From: Nocardioides bruguierae
GTDB lineage: Bacteria; Actinomycetota; Actinomycetes; Propionibacteriales; Nocardioidaceae
NCBI RefSeq assembly: GCF_023656415.1
Contig: NZ_JAMOIL010000010.1
Span: forward strand, 1-64,000
Length of the DNA: 64,000 nt
Reading direction: 5' to 3'
Under the pieces are notes generated by a model. It was not told where the DNA came from. It ran no database searches and was given only the letters and a program-made list of their open reading frames with translations. Every line of letters starts with the position of its first letter. Positions within the stretch are counted from its first letter, which is position 1. A program made the translations under genes and the position numbers. This document shows, piece after piece, positions 1-9,502 of the stretch.

Positions 1-166
1 CCAGGACCGATGCTCAGGAACCAGCTCCCAGAAAGCTCTCTCGACGCTCCGCCGTACCCGCGGCCGGCCTCCGACACCCATACACCCCTCCAGGGCTAGG
101 TGTTGCGACCACCGCATGAACCCAAGCGGCGTGTCGCCTGCAGAACGTCACGGACTATCGCGGGCC

Positions 167-1960
167 TCAGCCGCCGAGCCGCTCCAGCTCCTCCTCGACC
201 ACCGCGGTGTCGAGCTTGCGGAAGACGGGGGTCGGCTTGGCGACGGGCAGCCCGACGGTGATCGGGTGCCGCTGCCATGACGGCGCGGTCGTGTAGTCGC
301 CGGTGATGATCGGGTAGCCGTCGCCACCGTCGAGGTCGTCGGCATCCACGATCTGCGGCATCGGGGCGATCTCGCCGGTGCCACCGAGCGCCTTGTCGAC
401 GTCGTTGGCGCTGAACGGCAGGAACGGGCTGAGCACGAGGTTGAGGTCGGCCACGCACTGGGCGACCACGTGCAGCACGGTGCCCAGGCGCTCGCGCTGG
501 TCCTCGCCCTTCATCTTCCAGGGCTCGAGGTCGGAGACGTACTTGTTCACCTCGCCGACCGCGCGCATGGCCTCGCCGATCGCGGCCTTCTGCCGGTGCC
601 GGGAGATGAGGTCGCCGACCGTGCCGAACGCGGCCTCGGCGGCGGCGAGCACGGCCTCGTCCTCGGGCTGGAGCTGGCCGGCGGCCGGGATCTCGCCGAA
701 GTTCTTGGCGATCAGGTTCGCGGTGCGGTTGACCAGGTTGCCCCAGCCGGCCACGAGCTCGTCGTTGGTGCGACGGACGAACTCCGACCAGGTGAAGTCG
801 GAGTCCTGGTTCTCCGGGCCCGCGGAGGCGACGAAGTAGCGGAAGGCGTCCGGCTGGTAGCGGCTGAGCAGGTCGCGGACGTAGATGACGATCTTCTTGG
901 ACGAGGAGAACTTCCTGCCCTCCATCGTGAGGAACTCGCTCGAGACCACCTCGGTCGGCAGGTTGAGCGTGCCGAGGGAGTGCTCGGTGCCGCCCTTGTC
1001 GCCCTTGCCCGAGTAGGCCAGCAGCTCGGCCGGCCAGATCTGGCTGTGGAACGTGATGTTGTCCTTGCCCATGAAGTAGTAGGACAGGGCCTCGGGGTCG
1101 TTCCACCAGGCGCGCCAGGCGTCGGCGTCCCCGGTGCGACGGGCCCACTCGATCGACGCCGAGAGGTAGCCGATCACCGCGTCGAACCAGACGTACAGCT
1201 TCTTGGTCGGGTTCTCCCGCCAGCCGTCCAGCGGCACCGCGATGCCCCAGTCGATGTCGCGCGTCATGGCGCGCGGACGGATCTCCTTGAGGATGTTCTG
1301 GCTGAACCGGATGACGTTGGGCCGCCACAGACCGGTCTCGGCCCGCTCGTCCAGCCACGCGGTCAGCGCCTCGGCCAGGGCCGGCAGGTCGAGGAAGAAG
1401 TGCTGGGTCTCGATGAACTCCGGCGTCTCGCCGTTGATCTTGGAGACGGGGTCGATGAGGTCGGCCGGGTCGAGCTGGTTGCCGCAGGCGTCGCACTGGT
1501 CGCCGCGGGCGCCCGGGGTCTTGCAGATCGGGCAGGTGCCCTCGATGTAGCGGTCGGGCAGCGTGCGCCCGGTCGACGGGGAGATCGCGCCGTAGGTCGT
1601 CTGCTCGACGAAGTACCCGTTCTCGTAGACGCCCGTGAACATCTCCTGGACGACGGCGTGGTGGTTGCGCGTGGTCGTCCGGGTGTAGAGGTCGTAGCTG
1701 CAGCCGAGCGCGGCCAGGTCCTCCGCGATGACGCGGTGGTTCTGGTCCGCCAGCTGCTGCGGGGTCAGGCCGGCCTCGTCCGCGGCGATGAGGATCGGCG
1801 TCCCGTGCTCGTCGGAGCCGGAGACCATGAGCACGTCGTGACCGGCCATCCGCATGTACCGGCTGAAGACGTCGGAGGGCACGCCGAAACCGGCCACGTG
1901 GCCGATGTGGCGCGGGCCGTTGGCGTACGGCCAGGCGACTGCGGACAGGACTCTGCTCAT
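167..1960 (-). CDS. metG: methionine--tRNA ligase
   Basis: Cytoplasmic class I synthetase that charges tRNA-Met. It is 597 residues long. HIGH lies at residues 18-21 and the KMSKS-type loop reads KFSSS at 350-354. Between them a four-cysteine zinc site (Cys143, 146, 156, 159) marks the connective domain. The C-terminal half is the helical anticodon-binding domain, and there is no appended Trbp111-type domain. I chose ATG 1960 because the family N-terminus ([10 protein letters not shown]) follows directly. A TAGGAT box at 1968-1973 ends 7 bases upstream, so the mRNA is probably leaderless. The gene is divergent from the GPP34 gene. Identification is secure. Confidence 0.97.
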   Translation of the reverse strand: MSRVLSAVAWPYANGPRHIGHVAGFGVPSDVFSRYMRMAGHDVLMVSGSDEHGTPILIAADEAGLTPQQLADQNHRVIAEDLAALGCSYDLYTRTTTRNHHAVVQEMFTGVYENGYFVEQTTYGAISPSTGRTLPDRYIEGTCPICKTPGARGDQCDACGNQLDPADLIDPVSKINGETPEFIETQHFFLDLPALAEALTAWLDERAETGLWRPNVIRFSQNILKEIRPRAMTRDIDWGIAVPLDGWRENPTKKLYVWFDAVIGYLSASIEWARRTGDADAWRAWWNDPEALSYYFMGKDNITFHSQIWPAELLAYSGKGDKGGTEHSLGTLNLPTEVVSSEFLTMEGRKFSSSKKIVIYVRDLLSRYQPDAFRYFVASAGPENQDSDFTWSEFVRRTNDELVAGWGNLVNRTANLIAKNFGEIPAAGQLQPEDEAVLAAAEAAFGTVGDLISRHRQKAAIGEAMRAVGEVNKYVSDLEPWKMKGEDQRERLGTVLHVVAQCVADLNLVLSPFLPFSANDVDKALGGTGEIAPMPQIVDADDLDGGDGYPIITGDYTTAPSWQRHPITVGLPVAKPTPVFRKLDTAVVEEELERLGG

Positions 1961-2016
1961 GCGGATGATCCTAGGTGCCACCACCGGTCCTTTACCTTCC
2001 GGCTACCGTGCCGGGC

Positions 2017-2727
2017 ATGAGCGCACTCGTCTCGGAGGACCTGCTCCTGCTTCTGCTCGACGTCGACCGGGGCACCGTCCCGTCCGGCTACGCACCTGAC
2101 CTGGGGCTGGGCGGGGCGCTGATGGTCGACCTCGCACTGGGTGGCCACGTCGACCTCGCCGAGCGCGAGGGCATGTGGCGTGGACAGGTGGTCGTGCCCC
2201 TGGACGGCGTCCCGGCCCCGGAGGACGGGCTGCTCGCCGCGGCCCTCGCGCGGGTGGCGGAGAAGCCGCGCTCGCCGAAGGACGCGGTGACGCGGCTCGG
2301 CAAGGACGCCCGCGGCGCCCTGGCCGACCGTCTGGTCGCGCGCGGCCTCGTCGAGCAGGTGGACGAGAAGGTGCTGTGGCTGTTCCCGCGCACCCGCTGG
2401 CCCGAGGCCGACGGCCGGCACGAGCGGGAGCTGCGGGCCGCCCTGCGCGCGACGCTGCTCGACGATGCCGACCCGGACCTGCGCACGGCGGCGCTCGTGG
2501 CCCTGCTCCACGCGGTCGGGCACGTCCACCGCGTCGTCCACGCCGACGGCGTGGGCGACCGCGAGGTCAAGCGCCGGGCGAAGGCCGTCGCGGACCGGCT
2601 CGGTGACGGCGGCTGGCCCGCCGCGGCGGTGACGGCCGCGGCCACGGAGGCCACCACGGCCGTCATCGTCGCCATGATGGCGACCGCTGCCGCGAGCGGC
2701 GGTGCCGCTGCTGCCAGCGGCTCCTGA
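2017..2727 (+). CDS. GPP34 (GOLPH3/Vps74-like) family phosphoprotein
   Basis: A 236-residue protein with the GPP34 fold: the N-terminal leucine run SEDLLLLLLD, then the GLGGALMVDLAL helix and a helical body. Eukaryotic relatives bind phosphoinositides at the Golgi; the role of the many actinobacterial copies is unknown. The Ala/Thr-rich C-terminus (about 200-236) is hydrophobic and could contact a membrane. ATG 2017 is favoured over an upstream in-frame codon because a TACCGT -10 box (2004-2009) ends 7 bases before it, suggesting a leaderless transcript divergent from metG. The family call is good; the function is open. Confidence 0.85.
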   Translation: MSALVSEDLLLLLLDVDRGTVPSGYAPDLGLGGALMVDLALGGHVDLAEREGMWRGQVVVPLDGVPAPEDGLLAAALARVAEKPRSPKDAVTRLGKDARGALADRLVARGLVEQVDEKVLWLFPRTRWPEADGRHERELRAALRATLLDDADPDLRTAALVALLHAVGHVHRVVHADGVGDREVKRRAKAVADRLGDGGWPAAAVTAAATEATTAVIVAMMATAAASGGAAAASGS

Positions 2728-2799
2728 CGGCCCTCGGGCTCTCCGACCCGACCGGTCAGGTGTGCCGCTCGGCTCCCCTCACCCGGTAGAGGACGGGGA

Positions 2800-4140
2800 G
2801 TGAGCACTCCCACGAGCGGCCGGCCGCGCACCGGCGTCGCCCCCGTCACCCCGCCGCCGTCGCGTCGTCTGCCCGGTCGCGGACGCCACCTGCTGCGGCG
2901 CCTGCTGCGTCCGTTCTGGGTGGTCCCCACGCTCTGGACGGTCCTGGCGATCGCGCTGGGCCTGGCGGCCCCCGAGATCGGGGCGCTGCGCACCGAGGCG
3001 GCGATCCCGTGGCTGTTCCCCGGCGACGTCGAGGGCGCCCGGTCGGTGCTCTCCACCATCGCCGGCGCGATGATCTCGGTGACGGGCCTGGTCTTCTCCA
3101 ACACCATGGTGGTGCTGCAGCTGGCCTCCAGCCAGTACTCGCCGCGGGTGCTGCGCACCTTCCTGGAGGACCGGGTCACCCAGCACACCCTCGGACTGTT
3201 CGCCGGGTCGTTCGTCTACGCCCTGACCGTGCTGCGCTCCATCGAGGGGTCGGGCGCCGGGGACGTCCCCCAGGTCGCGGTGACCCTGGCCTACGCCTGG
3301 GTGGTCGCGGCGCTGGCGATGTTCCTGGGCTTCATCAACCACATCACCGGGGCCGTCGGCGTGGACCGGGTGCTCGAGGAGACGACGCACAGCACCCGTG
3401 CGCTGCTCGAGGAGAGCCTCTCGACCCGCGCGCGCCAGCGCGGCGCACGGGCGGACGAGGCCCCGGCCGCCGGGGCGGACGACGACCTGGACGCCGTGCT
3501 GCGCGAGGCCCGCCAGGGGCGGCACCAGCTCGTCGTCGCGGGCAGCACCACGGGCTACCTGGACGGCGTGCTGCTCGCCGAGCTGGTGCGGTGCGCGGCC
3601 GAGGCCGACGTCCTCGTCGAGGTGCTGCACCCGCTGGGCACGTTCGTCGTCGAGGGCGACCCGGTCGCGCTCGTGCACGCCGACGGCGCGAGCACCGACG
3701 ACGCCCGGTCGGAGCTGGAGGAGACCGTCTGCGCGCACCTGGTCGTCGAGCCGGAGCGGACCCTGGAGCAGGACGTCGCGTTCGGCTTCCGCCGGCTCGT
3801 CGACATCGCCGAGAAGGCCCTCTCCCCCGGCGTCAACGACCCGACCACCGCCGTCCAGACCCTCGACCGGCTGCACGAGCTGCTGCGCCTCCTCGCGGTG
3901 GTCGACGACCCGCTGCCCGTGCACGCCGACGACGAGGGCGTGCCGCGGGTCGTCACCCGGGAGCCCGGGTTCGCCGGGTTCCTCGACCTCGCCGTCGACG
4001 AGATCGCCCACTACGGCGCCGAGGACGTCCAGGTCCCCCGCAGGCTGGCGCGGATGCTGGAGTCGCTCGGCGCCGTCGCGACGCCGGCGCACGCCGAGGT
4101 GATCGCGGCCAAGGCCGCCGCAATCAGGTCGCTCGGCTGA
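2800..4140 (+). CDS. DUF2254 family membrane protein
   Basis: A 446-residue protein with about four N-terminal membrane segments in its first third (for example around VVPTLWTVLAIALGLAAP and GAMISVTGLVFSNTM), followed by a long soluble C-terminal part with the SPGVNDPTTA motif typical of DUF2254. The function of the family is unknown. The GTG start at 2800 follows the purine-rich run AGGACGGGGA. The gene lies alone on the plus strand and converges on the Rv2466c-like gene with a 42-base gap. The family is recognised from the transmembrane layout plus the conserved VSPGVNDP-type segment. Confidence 0.85.
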   Translation: MSTPTSGRPRTGVAPVTPPPSRRLPGRGRHLLRRLLRPFWVVPTLWTVLAIALGLAAPEIGALRTEAAIPWLFPGDVEGARSVLSTIAGAMISVTGLVFSNTMVVLQLASSQYSPRVLRTFLEDRVTQHTLGLFAGSFVYALTVLRSIEGSGAGDVPQVAVTLAYAWVVAALAMFLGFINHITGAVGVDRVLEETTHSTRALLEESLSTRARQRGARADEAPAAGADDDLDAVLREARQGRHQLVVAGSTTGYLDGVLLAELVRCAAEADVLVEVLHPLGTFVVEGDPVALVHADGASTDDARSELEETVCAHLVVEPERTLEQDVAFGFRRLVDIAEKALSPGVNDPTTAVQTLDRLHELLRLLAVVDDPLPVHADDEGVPRVVTREPGFAGFLDLAVDEIAHYGAEDVQVPRRLARMLESLGAVATPAHAEVIAAKAAAIRSLG

Positions 4141-4182
4141 CCACGCCCCGCCCCCGGGCCAGGCCCACGATCAAGGGGCTGC

Positions 4183-4818
4183 TCAGCTGAAGTCGAGGTC
4201 CCCGGTGCGGGTGCGCTTGAGCTCGTAGAAGTGCGGGAACGAGGCCATGGCCACGGCGCCGTCCCACACGGTGCCGGCCTGCTCGCCCTTGGGGATCGCG
4301 CTCATGACCGGGCCGAAGAACGCGGTGCCGTTGACGGCGATCGTGGGCGTGCCCACCTCGGTGCCGACCTGGTCCATGCCCTCGTGGTGGCTGGTCGCGA
4401 TGGCGGCGTCCAGGGAGTCGTCGTCCTTGGCGGCGAGGTACTCGGCGGGCAGGCCGACGGCCTCCAGCGCCTCGAGCAGCACCTCGTCGTCCTTCCAGCC
4501 CCGCTTCTCGTTGTGGATGCGGGTGCCCATCGCCGTGTACAGCTCGGCGAGCTTCTCCTGGCCGTGGTCCTGGGAGACCTTCATCGCGATCCGCACCGGG
4601 CCCCAGGCGCCCTCGAGCATCGTCCGGTAGTCCTCGGGGATGTCCTTGTCCTGGTTGAGGTAGGCGAGGCTCATGATGTGCCACTCGACCTCGACGTCGC
4701 GGACCTTCTCGACCTCGAGGATCCACCGCGAGGAGATCCAGGCGAACGGGCACAGGGGGTCGAACCAGAAGTCGGCCTTGTCGGGGGTCTGCTCGGTCGT
4801 GGCGGCGTCGGTGCTCAT
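4183..4818 (-). CDS. DsbA/FrnE-like oxidoreductase, Rv2466c (mycothiol-dependent nitroreductase) homologue
   Basis: A 211-residue thioredoxin-fold protein very close in layout to mycobacterial Rv2466c: an ADFWFDPLCP start, a WEGPVR-type helix (here AWGPVRIA), a GTPTIAVNG cis-proline loop and an ELKRTRT tail. Rv2466c uses a CPWC motif with mycothiol to reduce nitro prodrugs and disulphides. Here the motif is Cys23-Pro-Phe-Ala26, so the second cysteine is lost and any chemistry must be monothiol (inferred). The neighbour pepN, after an inserted CHAP gene, keeps the Rv2466c-pepN association. It ends converging on the DUF2254 gene. Confidence 0.9.
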   Translation of the reverse strand: MSTDAATTEQTPDKADFWFDPLCPFAWISSRWILEVEKVRDVEVEWHIMSLAYLNQDKDIPEDYRTMLEGAWGPVRIAMKVSQDHGQEKLAELYTAMGTRIHNEKRGWKDDEVLLEALEAVGLPAEYLAAKDDDSLDAAIATSHHEGMDQVGTEVGTPTIAVNGTAFFGPVMSAIPKGEQAGTVWDGAVAMASFPHFYELKRTRTGDLDFS

Positions 4819-4835
4819 GCCGGTGCCAAGCCGGC

Positions 4836-4873
4836 GGCGCCCCGTCCTATTCCTGCCTGCTGGACGGGGCGCC
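4836..4873 (-). terminator. hairpin terminator downstream of the CHAP gene
   Basis: Twelve-base perfect inverted repeat (arms 4836-4847 and 4862-4873, GGCGCCCCGTCC type) around a 14-base loop. It lies between the end of the CHAP gene and the start of the Rv2466c-like gene. There is no T-run, as is usual in high-GC Actinobacteria. Confidence 0.6.
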
Positions 4874-4900
4874 CCGGGAGGGAGCTCGGCGTCGGGGCGC

Positions 4901-6640
4901 TCAGCGTCGGGGCACCCGCACCGTCACCTTGGCGGCGCTGGCCTCGACGATCTTCGTGCCGAGGTAGTCGACCCGGATCTTCTGCTTGCCGCGCGGCACG
5001 TTCGTGAGCACCAGGCGCACCGTGCCGTCCTCGAGGGTGCCCTCCACGACCTGCTGGGTGCCGTCGGCCAGCGTCAGCGTGGCGCGGACGGCCCCGTTGA
5101 CGACCTTGCGGCCGGGCGCCTCGACGCCCGCGTTCACGACGACCTTGCGGTTGACCACGGTCCGGGTGCGCTGGGTGCCCTTGACCCTGACCTCCCGGGT
5201 GCGCACGCGCGGGGTGGCGTCGAGGTCGAGCACCGAGCTCGTGGTGGTCAGCGAGCCCGAGCGCAGCACGAACTCCTCCGTCGTGTAGCCGGGTCGCGAG
5301 ACCGTGACCCGCACGCCGACCTGCTTGCCGACGTCTCGGGTGCCGAGGGTGTAGGTCAGCGAGTCCTCGCTGACCCCCGAGCCGTCGGTGCTGCTCGCCG
5401 AGCGCGCGTTGGAGGTGGTCTGGCCGCGCAGCCACTCGTAGCTGACGTCGGCGTCGGTGGGCCACGACACGGTGCCGGGGGCGACCGTGAGCGCGTCGCC
5501 CAGCTCCGCGCGACCGTCGAGGCCGAACGGGTCGTCGAGGCGGATGACGCCGGGCGCGACGTCCTTGGTCTCGGACGTGGTGGCGCGCTGCACCTTGTAG
5601 GCCTCCGTGCTGGCGGCGACCTTCGCGGTGATCCGGGTGTCGACCAGGTCGGGGGTCACGGTGAGCGTGCGGCCGCTCTCGCCGCGCACGCGGGTGCCGT
5701 CGGCGTACCAGGCGATCTTGGTCGCCGCCGCGGCCGGGCTGTAGCGGCCGAGGCTCGTGGTGAGCACCTGGTCGACCTGGGCGGTGCCGGTGACCACCGG
5801 GTCGGTGGTGACCTCGATGGTGCCGCGTCGCACGCCGTGCGTGCGGTCGGTGTCGATGACGGTGCGCGCGTAGCCGGTGGCCTTGGCGACGACGCGCACG
5901 GAGAGCCGCTTCTTCCACTGCGCCACGGTGGGGGTGAAGGTGAGAGCGGTGGCCCCCTTGATGCGGGTGCCGGCCGCGAACCACCGGACGCTCACGTCGG
6001 CGTCCTCGGCGTAGCTGCCGGGGTCGACGCTGAGGGTCTCGCCGACGGCGACGTCACCGCTGACGACGGGCTCGGAGACCACCTCGAGGGGCGTGTCGTT
6101 GACGTGGATGAACCCGTCGGGCCAGCCGTTGGTGCCCTTGGTGACCACGCGCCAGTCGAAGTCCCCGCCCCAGTTGTCCTCGGAGACGAGGATCTGGGTC
6201 GCGGAGACGACCTCCTCGACGTAGGCCACGTGGCCGGAGGAGCCCGCCCAGCCGCCGTTGGCCTTGTACCAGGCCACGGCACCGACGCGGGGCGTCTGGT
6301 CGACGAGGCCGGAGAGCGCGACGCCCCAGTTGGTGGCGTTGCCGCTGCCCGACCACGGCCGCTCGCTGGAGGCGCCCGACTTCACCAGCCGGTAGGCGAC
6401 GTAGTTGGTGCAGTTGTGGCCCGCGTACATGCGCCACCACATCTTGGAGCCCTCGGTGCGGTAGCCGCCCGAGGGGTAGCCGGCCTTGGAGCACGCCACG
6501 TACCCGGTGCACAGGTAGGTCGAGCTCGCGGCGGACGCGCTGGGGACCGCGGCCAGGCCGGCGAGGCCCAGGAGGAGGGCGAGCAGGCTCGCGAGGAGGG
6601 CCGGTCGAGGGGGCGACGGGCGTCGATCAGGGGGGAGCAC
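4901..6640 (-). CDS. secreted CHAP-domain cell-wall hydrolase with Ig-like repeats
   Basis: About 579 residues. A signal peptide (hydrophobic run LLASLLALLLGLAGLAAV, cut after SASA near residue 37) precedes a CHAP amidase/peptidase domain. The likely catalytic residues are Cys77 (HNCTNYVAY), His137 (SGHVAYVEE) and Glu154/Asn156 (SEDNWGG). Four or so repeated Ig-like modules of about 90 residues follow (VAWYADGTRVRG, VRWFAAGTRIKG), then a basic beta-rich tail ending VRVPRR. It probably trims peptidoglycan outside the membrane. GTG 6640 is the start giving a standard signal peptide; no Shine-Dalgarno is obvious and an in-frame TTG further up is possible. It interrupts the Rv2466c-pepN pair. Confidence 0.8.
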   Translation of the reverse strand: MLPPDRRPSPPRPALLASLLALLLGLAGLAAVPSASAASSTYLCTGYVACSKAGYPSGGYRTEGSKMWWRMYAGHNCTNYVAYRLVKSGASSERPWSGSGNATNWGVALSGLVDQTPRVGAVAWYKANGGWAGSSGHVAYVEEVVSATQILVSEDNWGGDFDWRVVTKGTNGWPDGFIHVNDTPLEVVSEPVVSGDVAVGETLSVDPGSYAEDADVSVRWFAAGTRIKGATALTFTPTVAQWKKRLSVRVVAKATGYARTVIDTDRTHGVRRGTIEVTTDPVVTGTAQVDQVLTTSLGRYSPAAAATKIAWYADGTRVRGESGRTLTVTPDLVDTRITAKVAASTEAYKVQRATTSETKDVAPGVIRLDDPFGLDGRAELGDALTVAPGTVSWPTDADVSYEWLRGQTTSNARSASSTDGSGVSEDSLTYTLGTRDVGKQVGVRVTVSRPGYTTEEFVLRSGSLTTTSSVLDLDATPRVRTREVRVKGTQRTRTVVNRKVVVNAGVEAPGRKVVNGAVRATLTLADGTQQVVEGTLEDGTVRLVLTNVPRGKQKIRVDYLGTKIVEASAAKVTVRVPRR

Positions 6641-6788
6641 GGGGAGTATGAAACCCGAAGTCAAGCACCGACACGCCGAATCCCGAAGAAATTTCACATT
6701 GGCCACATCGGCCACACCCGGCCCCGGGACAGTACAACTGCCCCACGAGTCACGCCGGGGACGGGTTCTCGGGCGGCGGCCCAGCACG

Positions 6789-6810
6789 CAGGTTGTTCAG
6801 GTCACCTGCC
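6789..6810. promoter_or_regulatory. inverted repeat between divergent CHAP and pepN genes
   Basis: Six-base inverted repeat, GCAGGT at 6789-6794 and ACCTGC at 6805-6810, spaced by ten bases and 37 bases upstream of the pepN start. It is a possible operator; no regulator is implied by the sequence. Confidence 0.25.
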
Positions 6811-6847
6811 CGTCCACCCCGTGGACAGGCAGTGAGAGGATCGCCGC

Positions 6848-9391
6848 ATGCCTGGAACCAACCTGACCCGGGACGAGGCCGCCACCCGCGCCGCCCTCCT
6901 GGACGTCACGTCGTACACCATCGACCTGGACCTCACGACGGGCGACAAGACCTTCGCGTCCACGACCACCATCCGCTTCACCGCCGCGACCCCCGGCGAG
7001 CAGACGTTCGCGGACCTGGTCGGCGCCGTCGTCCACGAGATCACCCTGAACGGGGAGGAGCTCGACCCGAGCACCGCCTACGCCGACAGCCGCATCGCGC
7101 TGCCCGGCCTGGCCGCCGAGAACGAGCTCGTGGTCCGCGCCGACTGCGCCTACTCCCACACGGGCGAGGGCCTGCACCGCTTCGTCGATCCCGCCGACGG
7201 CCGCGTCTACCTCTACTCCCAGTTCGAGGTGCCGGACGCCCGCCGCGTGTTCACCACCTTCGAGCAGCCCGACCTGAAGTCGGTCTTCTCGTTCAACGTG
7301 ACCGCGCCGGAGGACTGGAAGGTCGTCTCCAACTCCCCCTCCCCCGCCCCGCAGCCCCTCGGCGACGGCAAGGCCCTGTTCGCCTTCGAGCCGACCCAGC
7401 GGATGTCCACCTACATCACCGCGCTCGTCGCCGGTGAGTACCACGAGGTGCAGGACGTCTACGAGGGCAAGCACGGCACCATCCCGCTCGGCCACTACTG
7501 CCGTCAGTCGCTGGTGCCCTACCTCGACACCGACGAGCTGGTGAAGCTCACCCGTCAGGGGTTCGCCTTCTTCGAGGAGGCCTTCGACTACCCCTACCCG
7601 TTCGGCAAGTACGACCAGCTCTACGTGCCGGAGTACAACATGGGCGCGATGGAGAACGCGGGCTGCGTGACCCTGCGCGACGAGTACCTGCCCCGCTCGC
7701 GACAGCCGCGCTCGTTCTACGAGTTCCGCTGCTCGGTGATCCTGCACGAGATGGCCCACATGTGGTTCGGCGACCTCGTGACCATGAAGTGGTGGGACGA
7801 CCTCTGGCTCAACGAGTCCTTCGCGGAGTGGGCCTGCTACCACGCCGAGGTCGAGGCCACCGAGTACACCGACTCCTGGACCGGCTTCGCCAACGCGCGC
7901 AAGCAGACCGGCTACCGCCAGGACCAGCTGCCCTCCACGCACCCCATCGCGGCGGACAACTTCGACCTGCACGCCGTCGAGGTCAACTTCGACATGATCA
8001 CCTACGCCAAGGGCGCGTCGGTGCTCAAGCAGCTCGTCGCCTGGGTCGGCATCGACGACTTCATGGCCGGCCTGCGCCAGTACTTCAAGGACCACGCCTT
8101 CGGGAACTCCGAGTTCACCGACCTGCTCTCCGCCCTGGAGAAGGCCTCGGGCCGCGAGCTCTCCGGCTGGGCCGCCGAGTGGCTCCAGACCTCCGGCGTC
8201 AACACGCTGACCCCGGAGTTCGAGCTCGACGCCGACGGCGCGTACAGCCGGCTCGCCGTCCGCCAGAGCGCGCACCCCGACTACCCCACCCTGCGCCGCC
8301 ACCGCATCGGTGTGGGCCTCTACGACGAGGTCGACGGACGCATCGTGCGCCGCTCCTACGTCGAGACCGACGTCGAGGGTGAGCTGACCGAGATCGCCGA
8401 GCTGGTCGGCGAGAAGCAGCCCGACCTGCTGCTGCTCAACGACTCCGACCACACCTACGCCAAGATCCGGCTCGACGAGCGCTCGCTCGCCACCGCGATC
8501 TCCGGCCTCTCGAAGCTGGACGACTCCCTCGCCCGCGCCCTCGTCTGGGGCGCCGCCTGGGACATGACGCGGGACGCCGAGATGGCTGCGTCCGACTACG
8601 TCGCGCTCGTGCTGGCCAACATCGGCGAGGAGACCGACGCCTGGGGCGTCAGCCGCATCCCCTCGACGGCCGCCACCGCCGCCGCGCTGTACTCCGCCCC
8701 GGAGCACCGCGCGGAGCTGCGGGCCCGGTGGGAGGCCGGCATGCGGGAGCTCGCCCTGGCCGCCGAGCCGGGCTCGGACAGCCAGCTGACGTTCGTCCGC
8801 ACGTGGGCCTCGGCCGCGCACGGCGAGGAGTCCCTGGCCGCGCTCGAGGCGCTCCTGGACGGCACGTCCACCATCGAGGGCCTCGCGGTCGACCAGGACC
8901 TGCGCTGGTCGCTGGTGACGGCCCTGGCCGGCGCCGGCCGGGCCGGCAGCCGGATCGACGACGAGCTGGGCACGGACGCCACCATCTCGGGCCAGGAGCA
9001 CGCCGCCGCCGCCCGGGCCGCCCAGCCGGACGCCGACGCCAAGGCCGAGGCCTGGCGCGCGGGCATGGAGGACGCCTCCACGCCCAACGAGACCGCCCGC
9101 TCCATCGTCCTCGCGATCATGCGCGCGGGGCAGGACGACGTCCTCGCGCCCTACGTCGAGAAGTACCTCGAGGCCGCCGAGGTGGCCTGGGAGACCCTCG
9201 GCACCCACCGGGCGTCGGTGGCGCTGAACTACGCCTTCCCGACCGTGCTCGCCTCCCCGGCCCTGGCCGAGCGGGTCGAGTCCTGGCTGGCCACCACCAG
9301 CGCGCCGACGCCGGCCCAGCGCTACGTGCGCGAGGGCCTGGCCGACGTCCAGCGGGCCCTGGCCGCGCAGGAGCGGGACGCCCGGGCCTGA
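6848..9391 (+). CDS. pepN: aminopeptidase N (M1 zinc metalloprotease)
   Basis: An 847-residue M1 aminopeptidase that removes N-terminal residues from peptides in the cytoplasm. GAMEN exopeptidase motif at 266-270. Zinc site HEMAH at 300-304, with the third ligand Glu323 in LNESFAEW. The C-terminal ERAP1-like helical domain is complete, and the length is normal for the actinobacterial PepN group. The ATG at 6848 is preceded by the purine-rich GAGAGGATCG. A strong hairpin follows at 9427. Its neighbours DUF5130 and Rv2466c-like recur beside pepN in mycobacteria. Confidence 0.97.
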   Translation: MPGTNLTRDEAATRAALLDVTSYTIDLDLTTGDKTFASTTTIRFTAATPGEQTFADLVGAVVHEITLNGEELDPSTAYADSRIALPGLAAENELVVRADCAYSHTGEGLHRFVDPADGRVYLYSQFEVPDARRVFTTFEQPDLKSVFSFNVTAPEDWKVVSNSPSPAPQPLGDGKALFAFEPTQRMSTYITALVAGEYHEVQDVYEGKHGTIPLGHYCRQSLVPYLDTDELVKLTRQGFAFFEEAFDYPYPFGKYDQLYVPEYNMGAMENAGCVTLRDEYLPRSRQPRSFYEFRCSVILHEMAHMWFGDLVTMKWWDDLWLNESFAEWACYHAEVEATEYTDSWTGFANARKQTGYRQDQLPSTHPIAADNFDLHAVEVNFDMITYAKGASVLKQLVAWVGIDDFMAGLRQYFKDHAFGNSEFTDLLSALEKASGRELSGWAAEWLQTSGVNTLTPEFELDADGAYSRLAVRQSAHPDYPTLRRHRIGVGLYDEVDGRIVRRSYVETDVEGELTEIAELVGEKQPDLLLLNDSDHTYAKIRLDERSLATAISGLSKLDDSLARALVWGAAWDMTRDAEMAASDYVALVLANIGEETDAWGVSRIPSTAATAAALYSAPEHRAELRARWEAGMRELALAAEPGSDSQLTFVRTWASAAHGEESLAALEALLDGTSTIEGLAVDQDLRWSLVTALAGAGRAGSRIDDELGTDATISGQEHAAAARAAQPDADAKAEAWRAGMEDASTPNETARSIVLAIMRAGQDDVLAPYVEKYLEAAEVAWETLGTHRASVALNYAFPTVLASPALAERVESWLATTSAPTPAQRYVREGLADVQRALAAQERDARA

Positions 9392-9426
9392 GCGCCGCCG
9401 TCCCGGGGGTCCGCCCCCGGGACGAC

Positions 9427-9459
9427 GAGGCCCCCGCGACCGATGGTCGCGGGGGCCTC
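9427..9459. terminator. bidirectional hairpin terminator between pepN and the DUF5130 gene
   Basis: Perfect 15-base stem (9427-9441 with 9445-9459) and a GAT loop; stem core GAGGCCCCCGCGACC. It sits between convergent genes. The same GAGGCCCCCGC core recurs in the terminator at 17127. Confidence 0.8.
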
Positions 9460-9502
9460 GTGCTGTCGGGGTGCCGCCGGATGCTGTCGGGGCGGGCCAG
9501 GG

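Noticed and set aside
96-1496. Long open frame on the minus strand within metG, and a matching plus-strand frame at 470-2020
   Set aside because: Arg/Ala/Gly-rich shadow translations of the metG frame. High GC gives long antisense frames throughout this window; none has domains or starts with a ribosome-binding site.
6641-6847. Cyclic di-AMP riboswitch upstream of the CHAP gene
   Set aside because: Such switches often precede cell-wall hydrolases in Actinobacteria, but I could not find the conserved elements in this roughly 200-base region.
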